Below are positions 35,870-47,020 of a stretch of 64,000 nt of DNA, piece by piece (position 1 is the first letter of the stretch; each line of letters begins with the position of its first letter). The stretch comes from Lyophyllum atratum (taxonomy: Eukaryota > Basidiomycota > Agaricomycetes > Agaricales > Lyophyllaceae). Under the pieces are notes generated by a model, which was not told the DNA's origin, searched no databases, and saw only the letters and a program-made list of their open reading frames with translations. The DNA lies in assembly GCA_014905825.1 (NCBI GenBank), contig JACGCN010000002.1, positions 2,852,001 to 2,916,000 of the forward strand, read 5' to 3'. The translations under genes were made by a program, and so were the position numbers.

Positions 35870-36397
35870 GGCAATACTTTTTTTGGAAGAACAAGGAATG
35901 GGGGCAGTTTGAGTCAGGAACTCATCTCTCCATGGCGTGCTCTTTTCTGGGCAATACAAGGACGGCCGGAACGGGAATGGCACAGCCACCTATGGCGCCA
36001 CGTGTCGCACCCATGCAATGGGCATCGCGTGGCTGTCCCACGTGGCAGATCTGATGACCGATCCGGGAGAACATCAGGATGTCCCTGAGCCCAGGCTGAA
36101 ACGGAGAAGAAAAATAGTTGAAGCTGGAAAGGCTCCACGGCACCAGTGGAAGTGGGACATTGATCATGGATAGATGGGAAGATCTCACCGAACCAAAGGT
36201 TATCGATGCCTTGATCCTTGCGAGCTGGAATTTCGCTTCATCTTAGACTCATTATATTGGATGGGAAGACACAGCGATCCTAGTAAACCATTCTGGGCAT
36301 GGTGCGTACACACAGGCTAGAACTGTGGTCAATCATAGGGGAAGTCAAGGTAGGCGTAACTCACAGGCGTATGTAAAGTGACTAATGCCGAAAGCGG

Positions 36398-36844
36398 TCA
36401 GTCGTATACTAGAACGCCGGAGAAGATAAGCTGGAGCATGCTTCGATGCACAAGAGCCGTCTCACCATGCACGATACCTGGGAGAACCCCGGCGCGGTAT
36501 CAGCCCGCGTGGCCTGGAACAGATACACAGTACGCACCATAGAACAAGGTCCAGACGAGCACGAATGTAAACATGTTGTCCTGGCCGGGATTCACCAATT
36601 CGAACAGGCCACCCTGGATGAATTTTGCGGGCTTGCCTCGGCAGTTGATGGTGTGGATGCACAAGGACGTGAGGAGCGTGGAGGCAATGAAGAGGGCGAA
36701 ACCGAGCCAGTTCTCGAGGCCCAGAATTCCTGCTGCGGCACCGGCGAAGCAGGAGGAGAGAAACTTGACGGTGGTTAGGGAGGCATTGGCGATGACGTTG
36801 GCGGGGTAGATGAGCTGGGCTGCTGCCTCGGCCGTTGTGGACAT
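36398..36844 (-). CDS. EMC6: ER membrane protein complex subunit 6
   Basis: Exons are complement(36538-36844, 36466-36477, 36398-36408), giving 109 aa. The last two coding exons are only 12 and 11 nt but restore the conserved C-terminus FYGIVHVYD, which supports the splicing. Recognisable segments are IYPANVIANASLTTVKFLSS, a Gly/Ala-rich first membrane helix (CFAGAAAGILGLENWLGFAL), LLTSLCIHTI, and FTFVLVWTLFYG. EMC6 is a core membrane subunit of the EMC insertase, which inserts tail-anchored and multi-pass proteins into the ER. In-frame ATGs up to 36931 exist but give a longer N-terminus than the family usually has. Confidence 0.9.
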
Positions 36845-37830
36845 CACCGTTGAGGTTGAGTGGAGGACGTGTCGGGCGTCAACGAAATTGATCACGTGAA
36901 TATACAACTTGCTTTCTCCTATCATCATCACTGACGCCGACAGGTTCTCTCTCTCAGTCTGTTACTCTATAGTAGCTCATATACGTGATTCAACAGTCAC
37001 TAGACGTGCTATCCCCTGGTGAGTATCCCAACGTGTTTGATGACTGACGCGTGTGTGTGTGATACTCAGTCCTGAGCAGGAACCACTATTCTGTTGGCTA
37101 TGGTATTAATCAAGACCGCCTTCCGTTCGGGCTATCCAAACCACATCCAAATCGTGCCAATTTCAGGTTGAGAACAAACTTCTCTTCTTGTGCCGATATC
37201 TCGAACCATCCGGCAGGTTTCCGAATCTACGAACATGTTGCCTTGACTGGTGCCCTACTGTATACTCGCGTTGTAGACGATTTCTCCGGCAGCCCGGTTT
37301 CAGGATTGACCGAATGGTAAAATCGGAAGGAGAGGGGTAGGATAAAAGAATTACGCAGGAAAGGTCAGCAGCGGTTGGTCAGGTATATTCTATACAATCT
37401 CATCCAGCCCCACATCTGTCGTGAGTCCAATCATCGAGCCTTTGATTTGTTAAGTATGCTGCAAGCCTGCAAAGTCGCCGTTGGTGTCGTGACATGCAGG
37501 CAGATGCAGGCCTACTCATGGCGCTGTTTACTGTCAGTGTATGTACCGGGATTTCCTCGGCTTCTTCACGCCTTGTGGATATCTTGAGCGTTCTTCCTTA
37601 ACATCGTCTGGTAGATATTACGCTCTGCTCTGATATTGATGGCCCAGCAAGGTCTGTATTAAGTGAATGAAATATTCTGCTCGGCCGATGGATGTCGGAC
37701 GTAAAATTTTCATGGTCGAGTCATCTCCCGAGTGCACAAAAACTTGAACGATCTCTCAGCTGGGATCACGTGCACCACTTAGAACTCTCCCGACGGAATT
37801 CAAATATAAAGGTGTGAGTCTCCGTTAGCC
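36845..37830. promoter_or_regulatory. divergent EMC6/HOM2 intergenic region with TATA-like box
   Basis: About 1 kb between divergent starts. A TATA-like AATATAAAGG lies near 37801-37810, about 20-30 bp before the HOM2 ATG. This is close for a start codon, so transcription may begin near or within the N-terminal extension of the HOM2 frame. No other feature was recognised. Confidence 0.35.
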
Positions 37831-39086
37831 ATGAGTTCGAGCCAACTGCGCGCGCCGCTTGACGCTGACAGCCCGGTTGCAGATTACTCGTCGAGCCCGC
37901 TGCTCTCCAAGTACCCTCGCCACACCATGCAAGAAGGCGGCGCGATCAAGGTCGGCGTCTTGGGCGCCACAGGCACTGTCGGCCAGCGCTTCATCACTCT
38001 CCTGGCGAGCCATCCATGGTTCGTCCTCCATGCCCTCGGTGCATCGCCCAGATCGGCGGGGAAAACGTATGCGGCGGCCGTGAACTGGAAACAGACGACG
38101 AGGTTACCGGCCGTGGCCAGTGATATGGTGGTGCAGGAGTGCAAGCCGCAATTCTTCGCGGATTGTGCGGTGGTGTTTTCTGGGCTGGATGCCGATGTCG
38201 CTGGCGAGATTGGTGAGTGGCCCCTAAGATCCATTAATATCTGTCACTGACCGGATGCGCAGAGGCCGCCTTCAGATTGGCAGATCTCGCAGTGTTCTCA
38301 AACGCAAAGAACTATCGGCGGGATCCGCTGGTACCACTCATCGTACCATACGTTAACCCATCGCATCTGGCCATCCTGCCACAACAGCAGTCTGCGCACT
38401 CTCCGCGACTGAAAAGGGGGTTCATCGTCACCAATGCCAACTGTTCCACCACCGGCTGCGTGATCCCGCTCTCCGCGCTCGAAAAAGCCTTTGGGCCCAT
38501 CGAATCCCTCCTCGTCACCACCATGCAGGCCATCTCCGGCGGAGGATACCCCGGCGTGCCCGCGCTCGACATCATGGACAACGTCGTCCCCCACATCGGC
38601 GGTGAGGAGGAGAAGATGGAGTGGGAGATGCTCAAGATCCTTGGCGGGATCACGAAGCAGGACGACGGCTCTAAGGCCTTTGATATGCACGCCCGCACGC
38701 CCCTCCGTGTGTCCGCGTCGTGTAACCGCGTCCCTGTCATCGACGGGCACACCGCGTGCGTCTCCCTCCGCTTCTCGCGCCGCCCCCCGCCTAGCCCGCA
38801 GCAGGTCCGCGAGGCGCTAACAAACTTCACATGCGACGCGCAGACACTCGGGTGCCCGTCTGCGCCGCGGCATATTATCAGTGTGCATGAGGAGGCGGAT
38901 CGCCCGCAGCCGCGGCTTGATAGGTATTATCAGGACGGGGCTGGCGTGTCGGTGGGACGCATCAGGCAGTGCCAGGTGCTGGATATCAAGTTCGTGGTGT
39001 TGGCGAATAACGTGTCGATCGGTGCGGCGACGAGTAGTATCATTAATGCGGAGCTTGCTGTGCTCAAGGGGGTTATTGCGAGTTAG
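37831..39086 (+). CDS. HOM2: aspartate-semialdehyde dehydrogenase
   Basis: Exons 37831-38212 and 38263-39086 (50-nt intron) give 401 aa. The NADPH-binding loop is KVGVLGATGTVGQRF. The catalytic cysteine lies in TNANCSTTGC, and the conserved acid/base His lies in VPVIDGHTACVSLRF. The substrate-binding GGGYPGVPALDIMDNVVPHI and C-terminal FVVLANNVSIGAA are also typical. The enzyme makes aspartate semialdehyde for threonine, methionine and isoleucine, in the cytosol. The first 32 residues before MQEGGAIKV are not part of the usual fold. Starting at 37927 would give 369 aa, the normal size, so either start may be real. Confidence 0.93.
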
Positions 39087-39824
39087 AGGAGACTAGGGAG
39101 ATTTCAAGGATGTGTATTATATGTATAGAGTAAACTCACGAGAAGGTCTATGACCACGAACCCACCCACTTGTTACACAATTTATCCTATATCGAGATCA
39201 TTTCTACTTTGGATTGCCAGCGAAGACCGATAGTGATAAGATTATCATGCTGCCGATATCTGGTCTAAATAGAATCGGAGCCTAATTATATCTTGACGTG
39301 AACTTCTTCACTGCACCCGTTCGACGTGGCTATTATTGAACTTGTTGGTTGACAGCCAGCTTCCTTATCCTGGCGACCTTTGAAGCTGCCCAGCGCTCAC
39401 ACAGTATCAAAACGGTGAACCGAATATGCACCACATGGAAAATATGCGAGGTGTGTATACAGCGCCAGATGTATGGCCCCCATGTGAGTTGATCTCAAGG
39501 CAATACCAGCTCTTACCTTTGATTTGTTCATGCTGGCTGAGTATCGTAGTATATGACCACGACGCGATGTTCATACCGAATTGACTCACAAGCAAGTATA
39601 AGGGCATGTATCCTGCGTCGCTAAACGTCGCACAGTCATGAGCTCAGATAGTCTTTCCAGAAAGACTGTGAGTCATTTCCTAATGCGTACCTGAGAATAT
39701 CTGACAGCCCTGCAGGAATATCGGATTCGGCTGCGAGCGTCCACGGTGCGGCAAGTCTTAGTCTGTCATCAAGCGAGTCCCAGGTAATCCGAACCACTTC
39801 CTTTGGAGGAAGAACCTGCCGTGA
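39087..39824. other. intergenic, no gene seen
   Basis: Spacer between HOM2 and the degenerate direct repeats. No supported coding frame. Confidence 0.4.
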
Positions 39825-40890
39825 AAAAGCTGCCGTTCAAGAGATATACCCCAAGCACGGTCGCATAAGTAAGTAAAGGAATTCAGAAAGCGCTGCATGA
39901 CCACACCTTGTACGTGGAGGCGAATAGCGACAAGAATAGCGAAGCAATCCGTATGTCAGGTGTCGAGATGACAATGCATCATGTCATACACGGCGAATAT
40001 TGGTTCTGCTGGCCTGAGCGAGGGAAAATATGACAAGGAGAAAGGGCACAAAGCGAAGAGACCCTTCCCTGACATCGCCGCCAAAGGGTACATACTCCCA
40101 GAGGAGGTGCCCTCTACGTTCTTCAGGGTTATGGAGAGCCGTCGGCAAGGTGTGACCATACTGAAGCGTAGGCTGACGATCCGAAATGCAGATATCGCAT
40201 GTGGCGCACTGACTACTGTCAAGACTACTGGATACTTTAATCCCTTCACGCGATGGAAAAGTGTATGGCTTTATAACTTGTCACGTATACCTCATGTGCG
40301 ATATACTGAAATCGAAACATGTTCAGCGTATGGGTCAACCGTCAGGACATCAAGAATCACATTTGATTGGAAAGCGAATAGTGGTAATCGGTACCACCGT
40401 GACATCGGTTGAAGAAAACCCCGTCGTCCAAAGACATCCCACAAGCACGGTCCCATAAAGGAATGCAGAAAGCTCTGCATAACTACACCTTGATGGGACG
40501 TGCAGACTAACAGATGACAACACCAGGTCAGACACGGCGATTTATGTTCTGCTAGCCTGAGCGAGGGAAATGTGAAAGGGTACAGAGCGCCGTAAGATAT
40601 TCACAGTCAGAATCCTGCCTGCGTGACCAGATGTTTACGAAATGTAGTAAAGCGTCGCATGCGGAGCCGAAGTACTACAGATATGGCATGTGGCGCACTG
40701 ACTACCGAAGATTTCAATCCCTACATGCAATCGAAAAGTGCATGGCTGTATAGCCAGTACCACATAACTCATGTGAGATACACTGAAATCGAAATATGTC
40801 CAGCGACCTTATGCGTCGGAATATCAACAATCACATTATCTACTTGGAAAGCGAATAGCGCGTAAGTCGACCAGTTGCGTGTCGACCGAA
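39825..40890. repeat. two diverged tandem copies of a ~0.5-kb sequence
   Basis: Unit A (about 39825-40408) and unit B (about 40409-40890) share ordered blocks: AAGCACGGTC, GAAAGCGCTGCAT/GAAAGCTCTGCAT, CTGGCCTGAGCGAGGGAAA/CTAGCCTGAGCGAGGGAAA, and CATGTGGCGCACTGACTAC. Their translations also share ACGALTT, VRYTEIE and WKANS. The units differ by many substitutions and indels. A weaker partial third echo follows at about 40915-40985. No intact gene or transposase was recognised. Confidence 0.7.
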
Positions 40891-41100
40891 GAACGGTGAA
40901 CTGACAGGTGTAACAATCCGCATGTCATGGTATATCATGGGAAGGGTCGACATGGCGGTTCCCGGTGCTTTTTGCTCTCCGAGAAACTTCCATGTTCCAC
41001 TATTCCAAATCGAACAGCGGTGAGTCTAGCATGAGCATACGGTGACTGCAGTCGAAACGTCACATGTAGGGAAACAGCTCGTCGGATCCTCGTTCCCCAG

Positions 41101-41110
41101 CATATAAATA
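41101..41110 (+). promoter_or_regulatory. TATA-like box upstream of GDA1/CD39 gene
   Basis: CATATAAATA lies 49-58 bp before the ATG at 41159, a plausible core-promoter position. Confidence 0.4.
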
Positions 41111-41158
41111 CAGCTCCTAGTTTGCCCAATCCCCAGCATCGTCCTCCGATACTTCATA

Positions 41159-42908
41159 ATGTCCCACGTCGCAGATCTCTTACCTTCTGTGGTGGATACC
41201 ACGTCATCGCACGCAGCGGCCGATCCCGTTATCACTACCCATTATGCTGCCATCATCGACTCGGGCTCCAGTGGCTCTCGCCTCTTCATCTACGAATGGA
41301 AGGGACCCTTTGACAAGAACCATGGCACCGATGAGAAGAATCTCCTCCACATCAAGGAGATCTTCACGACCACTACCAAGAAGACGAGCGGTCAGGCTGG
41401 CAAAGTTGGAGGTGATTCTTTTCGATTATACCGAGTCGCTGCGGGATCCTGAACACCGTATTCAAGGCATTCAGCATGTGAAGACTATAGAAGCTATGAG
41501 AGCATATCTAGGTCCTCTGATTGATACCGGCGTGGCACATTTGGCAGGGCGCCCCGGCGCTAGGGATGTCCCTCTGTATCTAATGGCGACAGCAGGTCTT
41601 CGAAAGGAAGAACAAGCCGAGGCCCGCAGAATCCTCGATCTGGCACATGACGTCATGCATGCCCGTAGGATGAGCGCTGCCGTCCCGATCTTTGACGTCG
41701 GCGTGCAGGGCAATGAGGATGCCCGCAGGACGCACACTATGCTCCTCACCGGGGAGGAAGAAGGGCTGCTAGCCTGGACTGCTCTGAACTATGGACGTTC
41801 CAAGTACGACCGCGTCGTCGGACTGCATGAGATGGGCGGGGCCTCCATCCAGATGGCATACAGTCGGCAGAATGCCATCGCCCATACGCGAGAAGTTTGT
41901 CTACCATCCAAAGCCACGCCGCACCATGTGATCTCATCCTCTTGGATTGGGTACGGGGCGGATGACATCGAGAAAGAACGGCTGGAGCTGTTGAAACTAA
42001 GTGGATGGCATCCGTACATTGACGATGACTGCCTCCCGCTCTATCGGATCATACCCATGATGGTCGACGGCAAAGAAGCCAAGCGTATGGGCACCGGGAA
42101 CTTCTACATGTGCTATCAGAGCGCCAAGGCTCTCTTCGAGGAGAAAGCGAGGAAGACGCCCTTTGACATGCCGCCCTACGCCTCCGTCGGGCTTTTCGCA
42201 GACTCTGAGTATTTTCTCGGAGTCTCCAACTATTGGTTTACCTACATGTTCTTCGGCGCAGGAGGGAAGTACGGCAAGGACCTGCTATACAATCCGAAGC
42301 TTTTCCTGGAATCTGTTTCCGACTACTGCGGCCATCTGTGGGGCCAGAGGAAGGTGCATTACGATGATTTCACAGACGCACAGTGCTTCAAGGCCGCATG
42401 GATGACGATGCTACTGCACCACCCTCGCGGTTTCGGTCTTGCGTTGGGTTCCAAAACAGAGGAAAGGGTGAAGGCGCTCAAGGAGCAGACTTGGAAGGGC
42501 GTCTTACGCTTCCCAGAGCAGGTGGAGCTAGCCTCCCGTTCGACTTGGACGATCGGTGCCGCATCCCTGATTGCGCGAGAGAAGAAACTCCAGTTTTGTC
42601 CGGGTGGGCCTGAGATGCGGTTCCCCGCTGCCGCCATCCCTGACGAGATGTCCTACATTCCTCCATCGTATAACATCACGCCAGTCGCGTCTTACGACGT
42701 CGAGAATTTAGATATCGCATACCTTTTAGCGCCCGGCCAGCACGCCGTCGATTCCAACAGCCCCTTCGGTCGTTTCGACTACACCTTACCACTCTGCGCC
42801 GCCATCATCTTTGCCCTCTTGACTCTGGCATACCGCCATATTCGCAGTGCGCGCCGCACTGTGGGCAGCATCAGTTTACCTACCAGTGATATGAAGTCAG
42901 TCGTCTGA
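41159..42908 (+). CDS. GDA1/CD39-family nucleoside phosphatase (apyrase), frame break near 41405
   Basis: Apyrase-conserved regions appear in order: IIDSGSSGSRLFIYEWKG (ACR1), LMATAGLRKEEQ (ACR2), LTGEEEGLLAWTALNYG (ACR3), and GLHEMGGASIQMAYS (ACR4). A single C-terminal membrane helix (LPLCAAIIFALLTLAYRH) precedes a short tail. Such enzymes hydrolyse nucleoside di/triphosphates, in the secretory pathway or at the surface. ACR1 lies in one frame (41159-41404) and the rest in another (41436-42908). A GT-AG pair at 41405-41435 restores the frame and gives 572 aa, but a 31-nt intron would be unusually short. A 1-nt indel, in the genome or the assembly, is the alternative. No N-terminal signal or membrane anchor is obvious. 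Confidence 0.82.
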
Positions 42909-43075
42909 ACGGTTAGGGTTGGTACCAATGTACCATGTATAGTAAATAGTCCCTACTTTGGACTTGAATAAAGGGATATGTTTTCCGTCGATCATTGGGA
43001 ATGACAGATAAGATATCGATGTTCGGTCGAGACAGTTTAACAAATCGCCTGTCATCCGTGATAAGGTCAGCTGCT

Positions 43076-43102
43076 GAACGTTCAACGTTCAACGTTCAAC
43101 GC
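43076..43102. repeat. 7-bp tandem repeat (CGTTCAA x3)
   Basis: A short tandem array containing three AACGTT palindromes, in the spacer between the apyrase and HET-domain genes. Confidence 0.85.
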
Positions 43103-43409
43103 GCGTCAACAGTCGCAGTCACGACAGTGATTTCTTATCACTACTGCTTAGCTAAGCATTTCAATTTTGGCTCTGAACGTCTGAGAGATTCTTGTCAGAC
43201 TCACATATACTAATAGAGCTGCCCTGCACACCTTTAGACCAGAATTGGGCAAAGGAATATCAAATGACCTTGATAATGGTGATGCCCATCTTACGCGCGC
43301 ACAGCATCGAGGGCGCACGTCTTGAGCGAAAGACGACGACCATGTAAGTTCGTATTCTCTCCCCGCTCCTGACAGAATTCTAACACCCAACCTAATAGTC
43401 GCTACCAAT

Positions 43410-45575
43410 ATGTTCTCTCGCCAGAAGAGTAGTGACGCTAAAGAGAAAAAACCAAGCACCCTATCTCGTCTTTTCGGCAGGTCGTCAAAGTCTTCGAGCC
43501 AGGCGCCCAGCACTCCAAATGCAAACGTGGGATATCAGGCTGGTTACTCTACTGGCGGAAAGTCTCATTCACAGGCTCATCAGAGCGTGCAGCCTGCGCA
43601 CAGTAATAACTATGGCGCAGGGTCTACCGCTGACACGGACTCCCTGTTTCCCCCGTCGGTCACCGAGACGCTTAGACCTCCTGCACCCGTTCCACCACCT
43701 CCAGCTCCGGCAACTGAGGCCCCCACATTTAATTTCAAGGTTACGAAAGACTTATGGCCTGAGTATGCCCCTGGCGACGACCCCATGTCCGCCGTCGGCC
43801 AGCTTTTCTTCGATTTTACAGATTCAAACCAGAAGCGATGGGCGCGTGGGGAGGACACAGGTGCTCAATTTGGAACGTCCATCTTTCCAATTGGAGATAC
43901 GCCCGCGCTACCAGCATCCCCCATCCCGAAGCGATTATTTGACCTTCATCTGAACCGGGTCGTCACGACCACACCTACTGATAATATCCCATACACCATC
44001 ATCTCCCACGTCCATGGAGAGAATCCTGTCTTCCTCAACGGCGGTCAATACGGTGTTGAATGGCAGGTCCCCATACGCCGCAAGGCGAAGCTCGACCAGA
44101 TGCTCACGAGCGCCCGTATCATCGGTGGGCTTCGATATGTCTGGATTGATGTCCTCTGTCTCGATCAGCGTCTCCGGAACGAGGAGGAGATCGCCCAAAT
44201 GGGAGGGTACTATGCCCGTGCGCGGGGATGCTTGGTATGGCTGGACAACGCGGGGACCACCAATGCGTCGGACTGGAACAAGGTTCTGAGCGCCATTGAA
44301 GAAGTGAACAAGTTTTTCAAGATGGATCGTTCGGGCGTATCCACGATCTCAGTAGCGGAGATGATGAGCCAAGGCGGCTTCGCAGACCTCAGCCTCACTG
44401 GTGGGGAGTCGTACACATGGATCCGCAAGATCGTCGCGCTCGAGACATGTCCATGGTTCCACCGCATCTGGACGCTACAAGAAGCCGTCATCCCAGAGAA
44501 CTCGTACTTCTGCACCCCAGAGCGGTATATGGTTGGCGGGGCTGCTGTGTTCCAGCTCATCGGGCTGTGTGGCATGCTGGCGAAGATCCTGACGGAGATG
44601 GGGGACATGACGGGTGTTGCGCTTACGAATGAGCTGCAGAAGTCAGAGATTTGGAAGACCTTGAGGATGAGGCAGCTATATCGGAAGAGGCAGATTGGGT
44701 ATTGGCACCTTTTCCAAGCGACGAGGAATAGGACGTCGAAGCTTGAACAAGATAGGGTGTTTGGGATGGCGGGCTTGGTCCATGGCGGAATGCCGAGGAT
44801 CGACTACAATCGTTCAAAGGAAGACCTTTACAGGGACTTGTTCAGAGCCTCCGTCGAACAAAGAGACTTCTCATCGTTGAGATTCCTAGGTGACGGAGAA
44901 ACCCCAGTCGAGCCAGACCCTTCATGCATACCGCTCATCACCTCCCCCGGTGCCCCGGTGGTTCAGGAGACACACACAATCTCCTTCACTTTTACCGGAA
45001 GGTTGGAGCTCGGGAACGTCGGCGTTGACAATGTCACCCGCGTCTACGCCATCATCACTCACGGGAGCCTCTGCGCCTGGAAGAACCCCGAATTCCTAAA
45101 CCTCTCCACCACCGAGCACATAGCCATCGCCAAAGCTTTCGAGATGCCACCAGACACCGTCGGCCCCTCAAACCTCCTCGTACCCGCCGCCTTCGCCGCC
45201 ATCTCCGCCATGGGCCCATTGCCACCCGAGCTCGTAGCGGCCTTCGGCACCGAGTTCCAGGAGAAGTACGAGATGCACATTGCGCAGGGGCTGTTGATGT
45301 GGGCCAAGGTCGGGGTGCTAATGCAGGCGTCAGAGGACAATGCACTGGTTGTCATTTGGACGGCTGCAAGCCCGGATGAGCCGATGCTGGCGGTGGTGAA
45401 TGAGAGGGTGACGGGGCAGCCGGTGTTTGTGGTTACGCCCGGGTCGTTTGTTGATGCGCCCGGGGAGGGGTGTTTGATTTGTGTAAGGAATGCCGATGGG
45501 AGTGCGAGGAAGATTGGGTTGGGGGTTGGTAGGAAGGTGAGGGCGGGCGGGAAGGCTACGTTTGTGCTGACATAG
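43410..45575 (+). CDS. HET-domain protein
   Basis: A single 721-aa exon. The N-terminus is basic and Ser/Pro-rich (LSRLFGRSSKSSSQAP, then PAPVPPPPAPATEAP). The HET (heterokaryon incompatibility) domain shows YTIISHVHG, GLRYVWIDVLCLDQ, EEEIAQMGGYYARARGCLVW, and WFHRIWTLQEAVIPE, spread over about residues 190-370. The C-terminal ~350 residues have no domain I recognise. HET domains trigger cell death when non-self is detected in filamentous fungi, and large repertoires occur in Agaricomycetes. The role of this protein is unknown. The gene stands alone between housekeeping genes, about 270 bp upstream of RRP43 and about 2.1 kb from the HNH array. Confidence 0.88.
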   Translation: MFSRQKSSDAKEKKPSTLSRLFGRSSKSSSQAPSTPNANVGYQAGYSTGGKSHSQAHQSVQPAHSNNYGAGSTADTDSLFPPSVTETLRPPAPVPPPPAPATEAPTFNFKVTKDLWPEYAPGDDPMSAVGQLFFDFTDSNQKRWARGEDTGAQFGTSIFPIGDTPALPASPIPKRLFDLHLNRVVTTTPTDNIPYTIISHVHGENPVFLNGGQYGVEWQVPIRRKAKLDQMLTSARIIGGLRYVWIDVLCLDQRLRNEEEIAQMGGYYARARGCLVWLDNAGTTNASDWNKVLSAIEEVNKFFKMDRSGVSTISVAEMMSQGGFADLSLTGGESYTWIRKIVALETCPWFHRIWTLQEAVIPENSYFCTPERYMVGGAAVFQLIGLCGMLAKILTEMGDMTGVALTNELQKSEIWKTLRMRQLYRKRQIGYWHLFQATRNRTSKLEQDRVFGMAGLVHGGMPRIDYNRSKEDLYRDLFRASVEQRDFSSLRFLGDGETPVEPDPSCIPLITSPGAPVVQETHTISFTFTGRLELGNVGVDNVTRVYAIITHGSLCAWKNPEFLNLSTTEHIAIAKAFEMPPDTVGPSNLLVPAAFAAISAMGPLPPELVAAFGTEFQEKYEMHIAQGLLMWAKVGVLMQASEDNALVVIWTAASPDEPMLAVVNERVTGQPVFVVTPGSFVDAPGEGCLICVRNADGSARKIGLGVGRKVRAGGKATFVLT

Positions 45576-45846
45576 GTCGTTTCGTGACTGTGCTTGGCCA
45601 TCGGGGCATTGACACCTCTCCTATGGACAGGCTCTTAGTACCTTGGATTTCTTCCTATCCTCATGCCGAGTTCCATGTCGCATATGCACCTTTTCCCCAG
45701 AAGGACGCTGGCTTCTAAAAGTACGATCTTGTACTACGTTGTATTATATGTATGCACAGGAGAGATATAAAGACCCGACTTGTTATCTTATCAGACAGCC
45801 AGAGCCAACTCGGCTACCAAATATTTTCACGTTTTCGACTCCCGCC

Positions 45847-47020
45847 ATGAGCACTACTGCCACCACTACCAATCCCAACCCCACGTCGGTCCTCTCCCCC
45901 GCCGAGCAAGAAGCCCTCAAAGCCGCTACCTTTCAGCGCCTTCACCCGCGTGTCTACCTCGAACGCTTTCTCAACGAGCAAGTACGCCCAGATGGCAGGG
46001 CCTTCGACGGCTGGCGGGACGTCTCCGTAAATGTTGGTGAGTATGTGCGGTTCCTTTTGGACAGATCGGCGGGATGATTGACGGGATTGGCGCTGCAGGC
46101 TCGATATCGACAGCAAATGGCTCGGCTCTCGTGCGTCTCGGTGGGACGACGGTCGTGTGCGGCGTCAAGGCTGAGATTGCGGAGCCTGAGCTAGATCGGG
46201 GAGAAGAAGGGTTTTTGGGTGCGTATCTAGCTTTATTTATTCTATTCGTGCAGCGTTCATCTTGTTAGCGCATGCAGTGCCGAACCTCGATTTGCCTGCG
46301 ATGTGCTCACCCAAGTTCAAGCCGGGTCCGCCGACGGAAGAGGCACAAGTGCTTTCGGACCGTCTAAATGAGGTTCTTGTCGCGTATGTTTTCTGCTCCA
46401 TTCTTTCATTCCAATCTAGAATAATGGAGGTGTGGCTACAGCTCCGACATGCTCCCCCTCACCTCGCTTTGCATCCACCCCGGCAAGGCCGCATGGGTTC
46501 TCTACGTCGATGCAACGTGTATCAACTATGATGGGAATGTCTTCGACGCTACACTGCTCGCAATGGTGGCTGCTCTTAAAAACAGTCAGTGTCCTCTTCG
46601 ACAACTGTTTTTAATGCGTGTCTGAAACAAGAACCGCAGCCCAACTTCCCAAAGCGACCTTCCATGAAGAGAGTGGCCGTACGACGTGCTCGCGTACAAC
46701 AAAAATACCTCTTCAAATAACTCGGACTCCAATATCCATGTCATTCGGGTTGTTTGACTCGTGCGTATCTCTGTCCACCCCATCGTCGAGTTGGTTCTTA
46801 ACATCCTTTTTATTCGCTCAGAACAACACTCCTCTCGGACCCCACAGCGTTTGAAGAGCCCCTGCTGGACACAACTTTTTCTGTTGTGGTCGACAGCGCC
46901 TCTGGTGGCCTCATTTCTGTCTCGCAGCTTGGCATTGACGCCAGCGACGCACAAGATACGCTCCAAGCATGTATTTCCGCAGCCGCGCGACTGCGGCCGG
47001 CCATGGCGAGATTCGTATGA
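45847..47020 (+). CDS. RRP43: exosome core subunit Rrp43 (EXOSC8-like)
   Basis: Exons are 45847-46036, 46099-46218, 46278-46383, 46442-46584, 46640-46760 and 46822-47020, giving 292 aa. The RNase PH fold is recognisable by LNEQVRPDGRAFDGWRDVSV, GSALVRLGGTTVVCGVKAEI, VPNLDLPAMCSPKFKPGPP, LTSLCIHPGKAAWVLYVD, and TTFSVVVDSASGGLISVSQL. Rrp43 is a non-catalytic member of the exosome ring for nuclear and cytoplasmic 3'-5' RNA decay. Intron ends were chosen to rebuild the motif MLPLTSLC and to keep phase. Confidence 0.92.
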
